From Salegentibacter lacus (lineage in GTDB: Bacteria; Bacteroidota; Bacteroidia; Flavobacteriales; Flavobacteriaceae): 64,000 nt of DNA. How positions within the stretch are numbered: position 1 is the stretch's first letter; each line of letters begins with the position of its first letter. Positions 1 through 8,732 of the stretch are shown here, one piece after another. The stretch spans positions 1-64,000 of the forward strand of contig NZ_JAIQZB010000007.1 of NCBI RefSeq assembly GCF_020164555.1, written 5' to 3'. The notes below the pieces were generated by a model. The model was not told the DNA's origin, ran no database searches, and saw nothing but the letters and a program-made list of their open reading frames with translations. The position numbers were made by a program, and so were the translations under genes.

Positions 1-308
1 CTTGCAAAGACTTCGCTACTACGATTCTTATTAGCATCGGACAAGGTGCTGCGTTTTGGAAAATGTTTGAGGTTTAAATGTCCTATTCGTCCCTCGCAGG
101 CCAATAATATCGTGGATAATTCCCGCAGAGAGCTAACACCGCTCAAAGTGGCATAGAGCATCGTTACCAAATGATCGTATGTTTTAAAACGCTTGTAATA
201 CCTGTCACTGTTATGATCAGATACTGTCCGGGTAATTATTGATGGGGAAAGCAATTTTAATAGCTGCTTAATAATGGGCTGTCCGCTAAAGTTGTTACTT
301 TTGTTCAT
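1..308 (-). CDS. IS4-family transposase, N-terminal part (truncated by window)
   Basis: About 102 residues are visible, starting at the ATG at 308-306 and open to the window edge. The N-terminus (SGQPIIKQLLKLLSP, then HNSDRYYKRFKTYDHLVTMLYA and SLREL) matches the DUF4372-type N-terminal domain found ahead of the DDE domain in one group of IS4-family transposases. The catalytic DDE part is off the window. This protein would cut and rejoin the ends of its own insertion sequence. Whether the full copy is intact cannot be judged here. Confidence 0.8.
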   Translation of the reverse strand, partial: MNKSNNFSGQPIIKQLLKLLSPSIITRTVSDHNSDRYYKRFKTYDHLVTMLYATLSGVSSLRELSTILLACEGRIGHLNLKHFPKRSTLSDANKNRSSEVFA

Positions 309-343
309 ATATCTGGTTTTGTGGTAAAAACAAGATATAAAAT

Positions 344-375
344 AAGCGGGAAATCCTTTTTAGGAAATCCCGCTT
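344..375. terminator. hairpin inside the IS end
   Basis: Arms AAGCGGGA (344-351) and TCCCGCTT (368-375) pair perfectly, with an inner TCC/GGA helix across a small internal loop. It lies between the IS end and the transposase start. It could stop outside transcripts, including that of the DUF2853 gene, from entering the transposase gene. On the minus strand the T-rich tail is weak, so efficiency is uncertain. Confidence 0.5.
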
Positions 376-407
376 TTAAAAATCTTTATCGGACACTACT
401 GTTTTAA

Positions 408-752
408 TTATTTAAAAACACTTTCTTTTTTAAAGTATTTGGTAAGCAGATAATAAACTACCGCGCGATATTTATTCCTGTTGGATTTACCATATTTTTC
501 CATTACGGCGTTTAATCCCACATCCAGTTTTGCATCATCTTTTAAACCTAATTTCTTGATTAGGAAATTACGCTTTACGGTTTCCATTTCAGATTCTGAA
601 GTACTGGAAACGGTTTCTGCATCACTTCTAAAAATACTGGGGCCACAGGCTTCGGTTACCTTTCTCAGTAAATCCACATCGGGCTCCTCGCCAATTTTTT
701 CTTTTACATCCTGGATGTATTTACCTACTTTTTCATCGGTTTTTGTACTCAT
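408..752 (-). CDS. DUF2853 family protein
   Basis: A 114-residue cytosolic protein with no signal peptide or membrane segment. The second half (NFLIKKLGLKDDAKLDVGLNAVMEKYG, then NKYRAVVYYLLTKYF) matches the small helical DUF2853 family, common in Bacteroidota and Proteobacteria and of unknown function. The start MSTKTDEKV is the first in-frame ATG and gives a family-typical length. An insertion sequence ends 6 bp past its stop codon, so the coding region looks intact but its original 3' untranslated region is probably lost. Confidence 0.8.
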   Translation of the reverse strand: MSTKTDEKVGKYIQDVKEKIGEEPDVDLLRKVTEACGPSIFRSDAETVSSTSESEMETVKRNFLIKKLGLKDDAKLDVGLNAVMEKYGKSNRNKYRAVVYYLLTKYFKKESVFK

Positions 753-820
753 AATTAAGAATTTTTGGTTTATTTCTCACCAAATTACTTAAACGAATAG
801 TTTTTTGCGAATTTAAATTC

Positions 821-2554
821 TTAAGATTTCATAAAATTGAAGTATTCCAGCAGCACTTCGTCGTTAATTTTTCTTGGGGTAAAAATTTCCAGAATTTTCG
901 GCTGATCTGAATCGCTGAAGAAATATTTTAAATTTTCTCCTATTTCTTCTGAAGTAGAAGCATTCAAATATTCAAACCCATACATTTCGCTTAAAGATTT
1001 CGCCTGAAGCTGATGCGTGGTTTCAAAATAAGTTTCAAAATTCTCGGTGTGCTTATTTCCGGGGAGAATCCTAAAAATCCCGCCCCCATTATTATTCAAA
1101 ATTATTATCCTGAAATTCTTCGGAATATAATTATTCCAAAGTGCATTGCTATCATAGAAAAAACTTAAATCACCTGCAATCATAAGCGTCGGCTCAGCAT
1201 TTAAACAAGCCGCACCAACTGCAGTCGAAATACTACCATCAATTCCGCTAGTACCGCGATTACAAAAAATACGCAAGCTTTCTTTCCATTTAAATAATTG
1301 CGCATAGCGAATGGTAGAACTATTGCCCAGATGCACAATGTAATTTTCGGGAACCCTGGGAACAATTTCCTGCATCGCCTTCAGGTCAGAATATGGAATT
1401 TCGTTCATATATTCTTCGTGCCGAATTTGGCGTTTGCTTTTCATTTCTTTCCAAAACGTTCCATAATCACTATTTAGCTTTTGGGTAAGCGGAAAGAAAT
1501 GGCTGAAGAATGAATTTACCGTGGTTTCAAAATGCTTGTTTAAGCAGAAAAAAGTATTGTAAGCTTTCTTAGGATCGATATGCCAGTGTTGCTGTGGCTG
1601 ATAATTTCTTAAAAATGCTTTGATCTTCTTTGAAACGATCATCCCGCCAAATGTGAGCAGAATTTCCGGCTGAAGTTTCTTGAATAATTCCTCCCTGTTT
1701 TCGTTTTTTTCAATGGGACCAATCAGGGTGTCAATTCGCGTAAAAAATTCAGGATGGTTTAAATTGGAGGTCGTTTCCGTCAATACAATTACCGAATCGT
1801 CCTTGGCCATTTTCTCGAGAAAGTCCTGTTCCACCACATTAGGTTGTGCCACCCCAACAATTACCATTTTTCGTTTTGCCTTATTCCAAAGATCGGCATA
1901 GCCACCCAATTGGTTTCCCGTATAAGTTCGCTCTTTAATTTCCGGCAAAATCTGAATAGGGTTTACCTCAACATTTTCCACCAAATCATACAAAGGCTCA
2001 TAAAAAGGCACATTAATATGTACCGGCCCCTTCCCTTCTATAGCCTTATTTAGCGCAAGATTTACTTCCCGCTCGTTATGCTTTTGTGATTCAAATTGTT
2101 TTTGCTGAAGTTTCTTATCGGTCGCCTCAGAATCCAAAACCAATTCTGAATGCAAGTTTGCCGAATATAAAATATGGTTTTCAAATACGTTTTTTTGCCT
2201 AATCGTTTGGCCGTCGCCAATATCTATGCGCTCAATTGGCCGGTCTGCAGAAATGATCACCAAAGGGATATCGCTATAAAAAGCTTCAGCAATCGCCGGA
2301 TAATAATTAAGCAAAGCAGAGCCTGAAGTGCACACTAGCGCCACCGGTTTTTGTAATTGCTGCGCCATTCCCAGTGCATAAAAAGCCGCGCATCGTTCAT
2401 CTACAATACTGTAAGGCTTTATCTCGGGATGATGGGTAAAACCAATGGTTAAAGGCGCATTCCTCGAACCGGGGGAAATCACAACATGAGTTATATTTTT
2501 AGCAACGCAAAGCGCCACAATAGATCTGGCAACAGGTATTTTGGAGTATTTCAC
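821..2554 (-). CDS. menD: 2-succinyl-5-enolpyruvyl-6-hydroxy-3-cyclohexene-1-carboxylate synthase
   Basis: A thiamine-diphosphate enzyme of menaquinone synthesis. It adds the succinic semialdehyde unit from 2-oxoglutarate to isochorismate. At 577 residues it is close to the usual 550-580. Visible marks are the N-terminal VISPGSRNAPL and VDERCAAFYALGMAQ (TPP-binding half, catalytic Glu region), TSGSALLNYYPAIAEA, and the C-terminal pyrophosphate-binding stretch NRGTSGIDGSISTAVGAA with GDLSFFYDSNAL. The isochorismate synthase gene lies upstream on the same strand, separated by a 223-bp gap with a palindromic repeat, so the two steps are adjacent but perhaps not in one tight operon. Confidence 0.95.
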   Translation of the reverse strand: MKYSKIPVARSIVALCVAKNITHVVISPGSRNAPLTIGFTHHPEIKPYSIVDERCAAFYALGMAQQLQKPVALVCTSGSALLNYYPAIAEAFYSDIPLVIISADRPIERIDIGDGQTIRQKNVFENHILYSANLHSELVLDSEATDKKLQQKQFESQKHNEREVNLALNKAIEGKGPVHINVPFYEPLYDLVENVEVNPIQILPEIKERTYTGNQLGGYADLWNKAKRKMVIVGVAQPNVVEQDFLEKMAKDDSVIVLTETTSNLNHPEFFTRIDTLIGPIEKNENREELFKKLQPEILLTFGGMIVSKKIKAFLRNYQPQQHWHIDPKKAYNTFFCLNKHFETTVNSFFSHFFPLTQKLNSDYGTFWKEMKSKRQIRHEEYMNEIPYSDLKAMQEIVPRVPENYIVHLGNSSTIRYAQLFKWKESLRIFCNRGTSGIDGSISTAVGAACLNAEPTLMIAGDLSFFYDSNALWNNYIPKNFRIIILNNNGGGIFRILPGNKHTENFETYFETTHQLQAKSLSEMYGFEYLNASTSEEIGENLKYFFSDSDQPKILEIFTPRKINDEVLLEYFNFMKS

Positions 2555-2628
2555 AAAGTTTATTTTTCAAACCAGACCTCACAGGGTTTGATAACTAAGA
2601 GGTTTGGTACAAGTCAGTAGTTTCTACT

Positions 2629-2719
2629 CGTCATTTTGATTCCGATATTTATCGGGAGAAGCAATCTGTAAATTACAGTTAATTGATTGAAAGATTACTT
2701 CACTTCGTTCGTAATGACG
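2629..2719. repeat. palindromic intergenic repeat (CGTCATT...AATGACG)
   Basis: A 91-bp unit bounded by CGTCATT (2629-2635) and AATGACG (2713-2719), with an inner GATTCCGATATTTATCGGGA palindrome. It lies between menF and menD. It shares its CGTCA/TGACG ends with repeats elsewhere in the window, so it looks like one member of a dispersed family. Confidence 0.6.
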
Positions 2720-2777
2720 CTTTTTTAAGCAACTCAAAATTACAATTTCAAAAAGATTTCAGATGTAGGTTTTGACC

Positions 2778-3923
2778 TTATTTAACAAGCACCGATTTTA
2801 TGGTATGCGATTTATTTACGGTTTCCAGCCATTCGTTTGCAGGATTGGAATCTTTGGTTATTCCGCCGCCAATGAATAACCGGGCTTTTCCGGCTTCCAG
2901 TTTCATACACCGTAAATTCACAAATAAGGAAGTTTGCTTCAGAATGCTTCCATAAGCTTGATTTTCCTGGTTTCTACGATTACTATTTCGCTTAACCTCT
3001 TTTGTCATGTTTAGTTCCCCCAGAAAACCCGAATAGAATTCGCGGTCATAGCCCTCATTTTCCAGGATAAATTTTTTCGCATTTACTTTCGGAAGTCCGC
3101 AAACGGCAGGAGTTGGATGCAACGCTAAAATCAAGCTTTTAAGGCTGGATTTTTCCGGATCCAGCATTCCCGTAATATCGGTTTGCAAATGCAGCAAATT
3201 ACCCGCTTTGGAAGTATATGGCTCTGATTTATGAATCTTACCGGAAACTTTATGTTTCAGATTTTCTAAAATTGAATCGGTGACTATTTGCTGTTCCTCA
3301 ATTTCTTTCTCTCCCCAATTCACAGATGAAGTGCCTTCAAACGCTTGGGTTCCGGCCAGCGCCATAGTTTTAAATTTTTCACGCTCTACATTTAAAAGCG
3401 TTTCCGGTGTAGCACCAAGCCAAATTCCGGTTTGGGGATGAAACCAGAAATACACAAATGCCGTATCATATTTTTTAAGCAAGTTCTTAAAAATACCAAG
3501 TGCTTCCAGTTGGGTTTGAACACTTTCCTTGCGCGATAAAACCACTTTTTTGAATTCCCCTTTCGCAATTGCTTCAATTCCTTTTTCAACCAATTTTTCG
3601 TGCTGAATTTTAGAATCTGTATAGGTATAAGCCGGTGGAAAATCCTGATTTATCTTCTTTGCATCCGAAGATATTTCAGCTGGATATTCCGTAGAAATAA
3701 TTTCAGCATTTTCTGAAGGAATCAAGAATGCACTTTCAGGATTTTCAAAAGGAGCGAAAACAAATCCGCTTTCGTTAAATATGGAAGTTTTATAGGTTTT
3801 CGAAGAATCCTGCAGCAAAGCTTTGGTCAATCCGCTCTTAGCCTTAGGGCCTCTATAAGCTACAAAGGGGTTTTCGTTTTGAATTTGCGTTTCTAATTTT
3901 GTAAAAAAATCTTCGCTGTTCAT
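2778..3923 (-). CDS. menF: isochorismate synthase (chorismate-binding family)
   Basis: Converts chorismate to isochorismate, the entry step of menaquinone synthesis, and sits next to menD. The 381 residues fit the short MenF/EntC form. The C-terminal chorismate-binding domain shows KVVLSRKE, WLGATPETLLNV, MALAGTQAF, the acidic EKEIEEQQIVTD stretch, LHPTPAVCGLPK and the closing LFIGGGITKDSNPANEW. The thioesterase gene ends 3 bp before this start codon, so the two are almost certainly co-transcribed. EntC for siderophores is the alternative, but no siderophore genes are nearby. Confidence 0.92.
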   Translation of the reverse strand: MNSEDFFTKLETQIQNENPFVAYRGPKAKSGLTKALLQDSSKTYKTSIFNESGFVFAPFENPESAFLIPSENAEIISTEYPAEISSDAKKINQDFPPAYTYTDSKIQHEKLVEKGIEAIAKGEFKKVVLSRKESVQTQLEALGIFKNLLKKYDTAFVYFWFHPQTGIWLGATPETLLNVEREKFKTMALAGTQAFEGTSSVNWGEKEIEEQQIVTDSILENLKHKVSGKIHKSEPYTSKAGNLLHLQTDITGMLDPEKSSLKSLILALHPTPAVCGLPKVNAKKFILENEGYDREFYSGFLGELNMTKEVKRNSNRRNQENQAYGSILKQTSLFVNLRCMKLEAGKARLFIGGGITKDSNPANEWLETVNKSHTIKSVLVK

Positions 3924-3926
3924 CTT

Positions 3927-4349
3927 CTATTTCTTTTTAGGCAACGCTATGGTAGTAAGTTTTACAATAGAAATCAGGTTTTCATCTTCATCGGTAATCC
4001 TGATTTCAAAAAGCTGGGTGGTACGGCCTTTATGGATAAAAGACGCTTTGGCATAGACAAAACCTTCAGTAATACTTTTTAAATGATTGGCCGAAATTTC
4101 AATCCCACGAACATAAAATTTTTCAGTATCCAGAAAAACATAACTTGCCATACTTCCAACACTTTCTGCTAAAGCCACACTGGCACCGCCATGCAAAACA
4201 CCGTCTGGCTGGTGCACTCTGGATGTAACCGGCATTTTAGCGATTAAATAATCGTCCCCGACTTCGGTAAATTCTATCTCCAAAGTTTCCATTAAGGTAT
4301 TTTTGCATACTTTTTTAGAAAGCTCCAGAAGTTCTTCTTTGGTCATCAT
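3927..4349 (-). CDS. PaaI-type hotdog thioesterase, possibly 1,4-dihydroxy-2-naphthoyl-CoA hydrolase
   Basis: A 140-residue single hotdog-fold domain. The core HQPDGVLHGGASVALAESVGSMAS carries the HGG turn and the acidic catalytic residue typical of PaaI/YdiI-like acyl-CoA thioesterases, and KGRTTQLFEIRITDE forms the later strands. Its position in front of menF suggests it hydrolyses 1,4-dihydroxy-2-naphthoyl-CoA in menaquinone synthesis (MenI role). That is inference from context; other aromatic acyl-CoA substrates are possible. First gene of the menaquinone cluster. Confidence 0.85.
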   Translation of the reverse strand: MMTKEELLELSKKVCKNTLMETLEIEFTEVGDDYLIAKMPVTSRVHQPDGVLHGGASVALAESVGSMASYVFLDTEKFYVRGIEISANHLKSITEGFVYAKASFIHKGRTTQLFEIRITDEDENLISIVKLTTIALPKKK

Positions 4350-4435
4350 TTGAAAGCTTAGTTATTTTGTAAAAGTACGAAACCGGGTGGGAAAAAGCGA
4401 AATGAAAGTTGCTGATGCAAAATCTCTATAAAAAA

Positions 4436-4461
4436 ACAAAGCCGCTTTAAAGCGGCTTTGT
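4436..4461 (-). terminator. perfect hairpin terminator after the TSP3 lipoprotein gene
   Basis: ACAAAGCCGCTT and AAGCGGCTTTGT form a 12-bp perfect stem around TA, with T-rich flanks on both strands. It sits 20 bp after the stop codon of the large lipoprotein gene and before the thioesterase gene, separating the two minus-strand units. Confidence 0.85.
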
Positions 4462-4480
4462 AAAATTTAAATATAATTTA

Positions 4481-6328
4481 TTAATATCCTGTGGACGAGG
4501 AAGGTCTGGGCAGTTTAATATTAGACTGTCTCAATTTTGATCTTTCAACCTGTGCTAGCTCAGTAATTGGAGCTGTATCTATTTTTGCCACTCCACCTAA
4601 TACGTATGTATTCGTGGTATCGTAGAAAAGTGCAAAATCACCTTCTCCTGGTTCAATTACAGAAGCACAAGCAATAGTTAGACTTCCTACGCCATCCATG
4701 ATGGGATGATCTCTATTAGAACTTTCTGGTAATACTGTATAATCACAATCTAATGCTCCACCTGTATTAGTCAATACGGCTCCCATATTTAATAGAAATT
4801 GATTTTCTATTGCTATTCCTGGTCCATAAAAAGAGTCATACTCTCCCATAAAGATAATTCTACCACCTTCACTTGAAAACGATTTCAGCGTGTTGATTTC
4901 AGCTACGGTATATTGAACTGTTGGAAGTACTAACATAATAATTTTTACATCATCTGGAATATTGGTTAGTGACCCGCTTGTTGAGCTGATATCAGAAATT
5001 GAGAATCCTTCATCTGAAATCAAATTTCTGAATGTTGTCCAATCTGCACAAGAAACACAGGCGGAAGACCTTCCATTATCAAACATAAATGTATTACCAG
5101 TATTCCTAGAACCTGTCGTTGTAAAATTAATTAAGTTTTTCACGAACTGCACATTATCAGGATCATTCATCGAGGTTTCATCAAAAATATTCACATCATT
5201 TAATACTACAATGTCTCTCCCTGGTACTTGAATACTTTCACAACCAACTTCATCTACCTCTACACCTGGATCTGTACCTGGACATTCATCAATATCATTA
5301 GGTACTCCATCCCCATCATCGTCCGAGCCGGTTTGACCACCATCATCATCTTCGCAATTAAAGAATATATGCCAGTAATTTATGTTATCACCATCTACAA
5401 AGAAACTCTGCACCTCGTTCCAGCTTAAATCTTCAGAAATAGGATCTACAGCGCCTGGTGCAGGATAATTAGCATCCCAATTGGCCAGGGTAGCAGTAAC
5501 CCTAATATAATCAGTATCGGGTCCCTCTCCATATATAGGAGCTGGAATAGCTAAACATAAAGGATCGGCATACCAGTCGCCAGAATCGTCATCTTCTGTA
5601 TTCCCTGTCATTGGCATTTCGCCGGTATATAACGGTATATCGTTTTCATTACCTATATAAGTTATATCAAATGTATAATTAGCGGTAAAATGTCTTCCTG
5701 CATCGTTACAGTAATTAGCAAATACACAGAATTCATAAATTTCTACAGGTACAATATCAAAAAATTGATAGCCGTACAGATTCACATCTCGGTCATCAAA
5801 GCATAATACCTCAACATCGGTATAGGTTTTGGATCCCGCTCTCAAATCCCAGCTAAAGGGAAGGGATTGAGAAACGATACCCGCAAAATCGCTTCCAGTC
5901 TTGGGAGCTGCCCATATTACTTCTCCTGGAGCACCTCCATCGTCATTCCATACAAGAAAATCGTTTAAGGTAACAGAAACTGTTGTTTCGCCAGAAGCTA
6001 CCGGAATTTCCAGAGCTTCGTCATAATCGGTAAACAAATCAGTTCCATCAATTAAAATGGGAACAATAACATCTACAGGAGAATCTGCATCACCATATAC
6101 CAAAGAAATTTGTGCATAAGCTGGCGCATCTTCTGAACATTCAGGAAGTTCAGCCTCCTGTTTTTGGAATGCTTTTCTTATTTCAGCATTAAGCACTGGA
6201 CCTAAGTACAGCTCTGCTACTCCCTCTGAAACTTGTTGCTCGACTCCAGAATTCTCATCTTTACTACAAGAAGTGAAAATAAGGGCGAAAATCGCCAAAA
6301 TCATCACGTTGAATTTAAAATTTCTCAT
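4481..6328 (-). CDS. large lipoprotein with thrombospondin type 3 calcium-binding repeat
   Basis: A 615-residue exported lipoprotein: hydrophobic N-terminus with lipobox IFTSC (Cys about residue 21) followed by SKDEN. The middle is acidic and beta-rich. Near residue 330 the DDDGDGVPNDIDECPGTD stretch is a thrombospondin type 3 repeat that would bind calcium. The C-terminal part (DIVVLNDVN, NTGNTFMFDNG, GGRIIFMGEYDSFYGPG) resembles Rossmann-like GATase1/DUF4350 domains that probably do not act as enzymes. A perfect terminator follows. No partner gene is adjacent. Function unknown; a surface-exposed location is likely. Confidence 0.75.
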   Translation of the reverse strand: MRNFKFNVMILAIFALIFTSCSKDENSGVEQQVSEGVAELYLGPVLNAEIRKAFQKQEAELPECSEDAPAYAQISLVYGDADSPVDVIVPILIDGTDLFTDYDEALEIPVASGETTVSVTLNDFLVWNDDGGAPGEVIWAAPKTGSDFAGIVSQSLPFSWDLRAGSKTYTDVEVLCFDDRDVNLYGYQFFDIVPVEIYEFCVFANYCNDAGRHFTANYTFDITYIGNENDIPLYTGEMPMTGNTEDDDSGDWYADPLCLAIPAPIYGEGPDTDYIRVTATLANWDANYPAPGAVDPISEDLSWNEVQSFFVDGDNINYWHIFFNCEDDDGGQTGSDDDGDGVPNDIDECPGTDPGVEVDEVGCESIQVPGRDIVVLNDVNIFDETSMNDPDNVQFVKNLINFTTTGSRNTGNTFMFDNGRSSACVSCADWTTFRNLISDEGFSISDISSTSGSLTNIPDDVKIIMLVLPTVQYTVAEINTLKSFSSEGGRIIFMGEYDSFYGPGIAIENQFLLNMGAVLTNTGGALDCDYTVLPESSNRDHPIMDGVGSLTIACASVIEPGEGDFALFYDTTNTYVLGGVAKIDTAPITELAQVERSKLRQSNIKLPRPSSSTGY

Positions 6329-6643
6329 ATCTAAATTATTTAAATGGTTAATAAATATTCTATCCTTAGTCCCCTCAAGTACTAAAAAAAGAGGGATAAA
6401 ATCTTAATTAATGAAACGATACTTTATGAAATGAAATCCTGCATAATAATATTGAGGTAAGATGTAAAGTATTAATATACAGGGCAGTAAAAACTTGAAT
6501 AAATTTAGAATGATTTAGAAAAAAAACATATAGGGGTTTACCCCAGAAATTAAAGAAGCTTTAAAAATTTTATAGATGATAATACCCAACCCTTGCTTAT
6601 ATTTCCAAAAATGATTTTTTTTGATAAAAACTAACTACAAAAA
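6329..6643. other. AT-rich divergent promoter region
   Basis: A 315-bp stretch between the divergent lipoprotein and hydrolase genes. It is very AT-rich. I saw a weak TCCCCTC/GAGGGA pairing near 6369-6395 but no clear -33/-7 pair, ORF or RNA gene. It presumably holds promoters for both neighbours. Confidence 0.5.
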
Positions 6644-7279
6644 ATGAGTACCGAAAAGCAGCTTTCCTACCAAATCACCAATACCTATAGCGTTTTAAAT
6701 AATTTTACTGAAAAAACAAAAACGGTATGGTTGGTTTGCCACGGAATTGGATATCTAAGTCGGTATTTTCTAAGGCATTTTAATCATTTAAACATCGAAG
6801 AAAATTACATTATCGCCCCGCAAGCGCAGTCTAAATATTACCTCAATAACGAGTATAAACACGTGGGTGCTTCCTGGCTAACCAAAGAACGCACTGAAGC
6901 GGAAACCGAAAATATACTCAACTACCTGGATGAAGTTTATAAAGCTGAAAATCTGGAAAAAGCGCCGAGACTGATTATTTTAGGCTACTCCCAGGGAGTT
7001 TCGGTAGCGACCCGGTGGATTGCAAACAGGAAAATTAAATGCAATGAGTTAATTATGCATTCCGGAAAAGTTCCGGCGGAATTGACAACCGATGATTTTA
7101 GGTTTCTAAAAAATACCAACTTCACCTTTATCTACGGCACCGAAGATGAATACCTCAAAAACGGGATTATTAAAGTGGAAGAAAAGCGGTTAAAAGAATT
7201 ATTTCCCAATAATTTTGAGATCAAAACTTATAAAGGCGGACACGAAGTCAATACTGAACTAATTGCTGAATTTGCTTAA
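6644..7279 (+). CDS. alpha/beta hydrolase (carboxylesterase/phospholipase-like)
   Basis: A 211-residue soluble protein. LIILGYSQGVSVATRW (about residues 109-124) contains the nucleophile elbow GYSQG, with Ser as catalytic residue. FIYGTEDEYL supplies the likely acid and KGGHEVN the likely His. Size and motif order fit the carboxylesterase/YpfH-type esterases that act on small or lysophospholipid esters. Substrate is not evident. A transporter gene follows on the same strand after 86 bp, which may mean shared transcription but not shared function. Confidence 0.8.
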   Translation: MSTEKQLSYQITNTYSVLNNFTEKTKTVWLVCHGIGYLSRYFLRHFNHLNIEENYIIAPQAQSKYYLNNEYKHVGASWLTKERTEAETENILNYLDEVYKAENLEKAPRLIILGYSQGVSVATRWIANRKIKCNELIMHSGKVPAELTTDDFRFLKNTNFTFIYGTEDEYLKNGIIKVEEKRLKELFPNNFEIKTYKGGHEVNTELIAEFA

Positions 7280-7365
7280 ATTGACTTCTCAACTGCCCGC
7301 CAGAATGAAATCTTTAGAAATGGCGCTCGAAGTGACATAATGTTGTCTTTTATCAGGTATTCTAT

Positions 7366-8637
7366 ATGAAACAAAAAACTACTTCTTCTAAAACATCGAT
7401 TTTAAAAAGTATTGGTCCGGGCTTTTTACTAGCAGGAGCGGCGATTGGAGTTTCACATTTAGTACAGGCCACAAGAGCCGGTGCCGATTACGGATTTATC
7501 TTAATCTGGGTATTAATTGTGGCCTGTATCTCAAAATATCCTTTCCTGGAATTTGGCCCCAGGTTTGCCGCAGGTACAGGAAATCATTTAATTACCGGGT
7601 ACAAAAAGCTAGGTAAATTTCCATACTGGATCTATATTTTTATCACCGTTGGAAGTATGTTTATTATACAGGCCGCGGTAACTATTGTGACCGCCGGTTT
7701 GGCGGAGCGTTTATTCAATTTTGGCTGGTCCCCATTTCTTTGGAGCGGCATTATCCTTATTTCCTGTATCGCTCTACTTTTAATTGGTAAATATCCCGGC
7801 CTTGATAAAAGTATGAAGGTGATTGTTACTATATTAACGTTTGCCACACTCGCTGCAGTAATTATGGCTTTGGGGGCTGGGACAGCTACCGATGCCGTAA
7901 CCACTGAACCGCCTTCACTCTGGACCACCGCTAGTTTAGGCTTTATAATCGCTTTTATGGGTTGGATGCCTATTCCTTTAGATGCCTCGGTCTGGCATTC
8001 CATCTGGACTAAAGAAAAAGCAGTTCAAAACAAACAGAAAATTTCCGTGAAAGGTGCTTTTGCCGATTTTAATGTTGGTTATATTTCGGCCGCTTTTATC
8101 GGATTATTATTTTTTCTCCTTGGGGTTTTAGTGATGTTTGGCAGTGGAACCTCCTTTTCGAGCAACAGCGTGGAGTTTTCGAGTCAGTTGGTGGAGCTTT
8201 ACGGAAAAACACTGGGAGAATGGAGTAAACCTTTAATTTCGGTTGCGGCTTTTATAACAATGCTAAGCACGGTTCTAACGGTAACTGATGCCTACCCAAG
8301 AGTAATTTCAGAATTAAAAAATCCGGAGAAGGATAAACCTGAAGACAAAAAAGAGAAATGGAAGATTTATCGTGTTTCTATTTTTACTATTCCGATCCTA
8401 TCACTTTCAATTTTATTTTTCCTTTCCGGTTCTTTTACCATTTTAGTAGATTTCGCCGCCGGACTTTCATTTCTATCGGCTCCATTTTTGGCCTGGTTCA
8501 ATTACAAACTGGTCACCGGCAAACAAATGCCCGAAAAACAACGGCCGGGTAAGAATTATAGGATTTTCAGCTTAACCTGTTTCGGGCTTTTGGTAGTTTT
8601 TAATCTTGTGTATTTGTATTATACTTTTTTAGCTTAG
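7366..8637 (+). CDS. Nramp-family-like membrane transporter lacking the DPGN motif
   Basis: A 423-residue integral membrane protein with about eleven hydrophobic helices. The start SIGPGFLLAGAAIG and the repeat architecture mark the Nramp/SLC11 fold. In canonical Nramp the first helix carries DPGN; here the matching place reads GVSH. The sixth-helix MPH motif is replaced by GWMPIPLDASVW. Both metal-ligand sites are thus altered, so manganese or iron transport should not be assumed. This divergent branch is seen in Bacteroidota. Substrate unknown. Confidence 0.8.
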   Translation: MKQKTTSSKTSILKSIGPGFLLAGAAIGVSHLVQATRAGADYGFILIWVLIVACISKYPFLEFGPRFAAGTGNHLITGYKKLGKFPYWIYIFITVGSMFIIQAAVTIVTAGLAERLFNFGWSPFLWSGIILISCIALLLIGKYPGLDKSMKVIVTILTFATLAAVIMALGAGTATDAVTTEPPSLWTTASLGFIIAFMGWMPIPLDASVWHSIWTKEKAVQNKQKISVKGAFADFNVGYISAAFIGLLFFLLGVLVMFGSGTSFSSNSVEFSSQLVELYGKTLGEWSKPLISVAAFITMLSTVLTVTDAYPRVISELKNPEKDKPEDKKEKWKIYRVSIFTIPILSLSILFFLSGSFTILVDFAAGLSFLSAPFLAWFNYKLVTGKQMPEKQRPGKNYRIFSLTCFGLLVVFNLVYLYYTFLA

Positions 8638-8732
8638 ATTTTTCAATATCTTCTGAGTTTTTATCTGCACTAATAGGCCTGGATATTAGCTGCTAGTCTT
8701 CAAAAGCCTAACATGGTGATTGATGATGAAAA

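Larger units (their letters stand above)
1..401. mobile_element. IS4-family insertion sequence, one end (rest outside window)
   Basis: This is the right end of an insertion sequence whose transposase reads leftward out of the window. I place the outer end near base 401. There the minus strand reads CAGTAGTGTCCGATAAAG, which looks like a terminal inverted repeat, and ordinary chromosome starts just beyond it. The element stops 6 bp after the stop codon of the DUF2853 gene, so it landed beside that gene without cutting it. The other terminal repeat and any target duplication lie outside the window, so the boundary is inferred. Confidence 0.7.
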
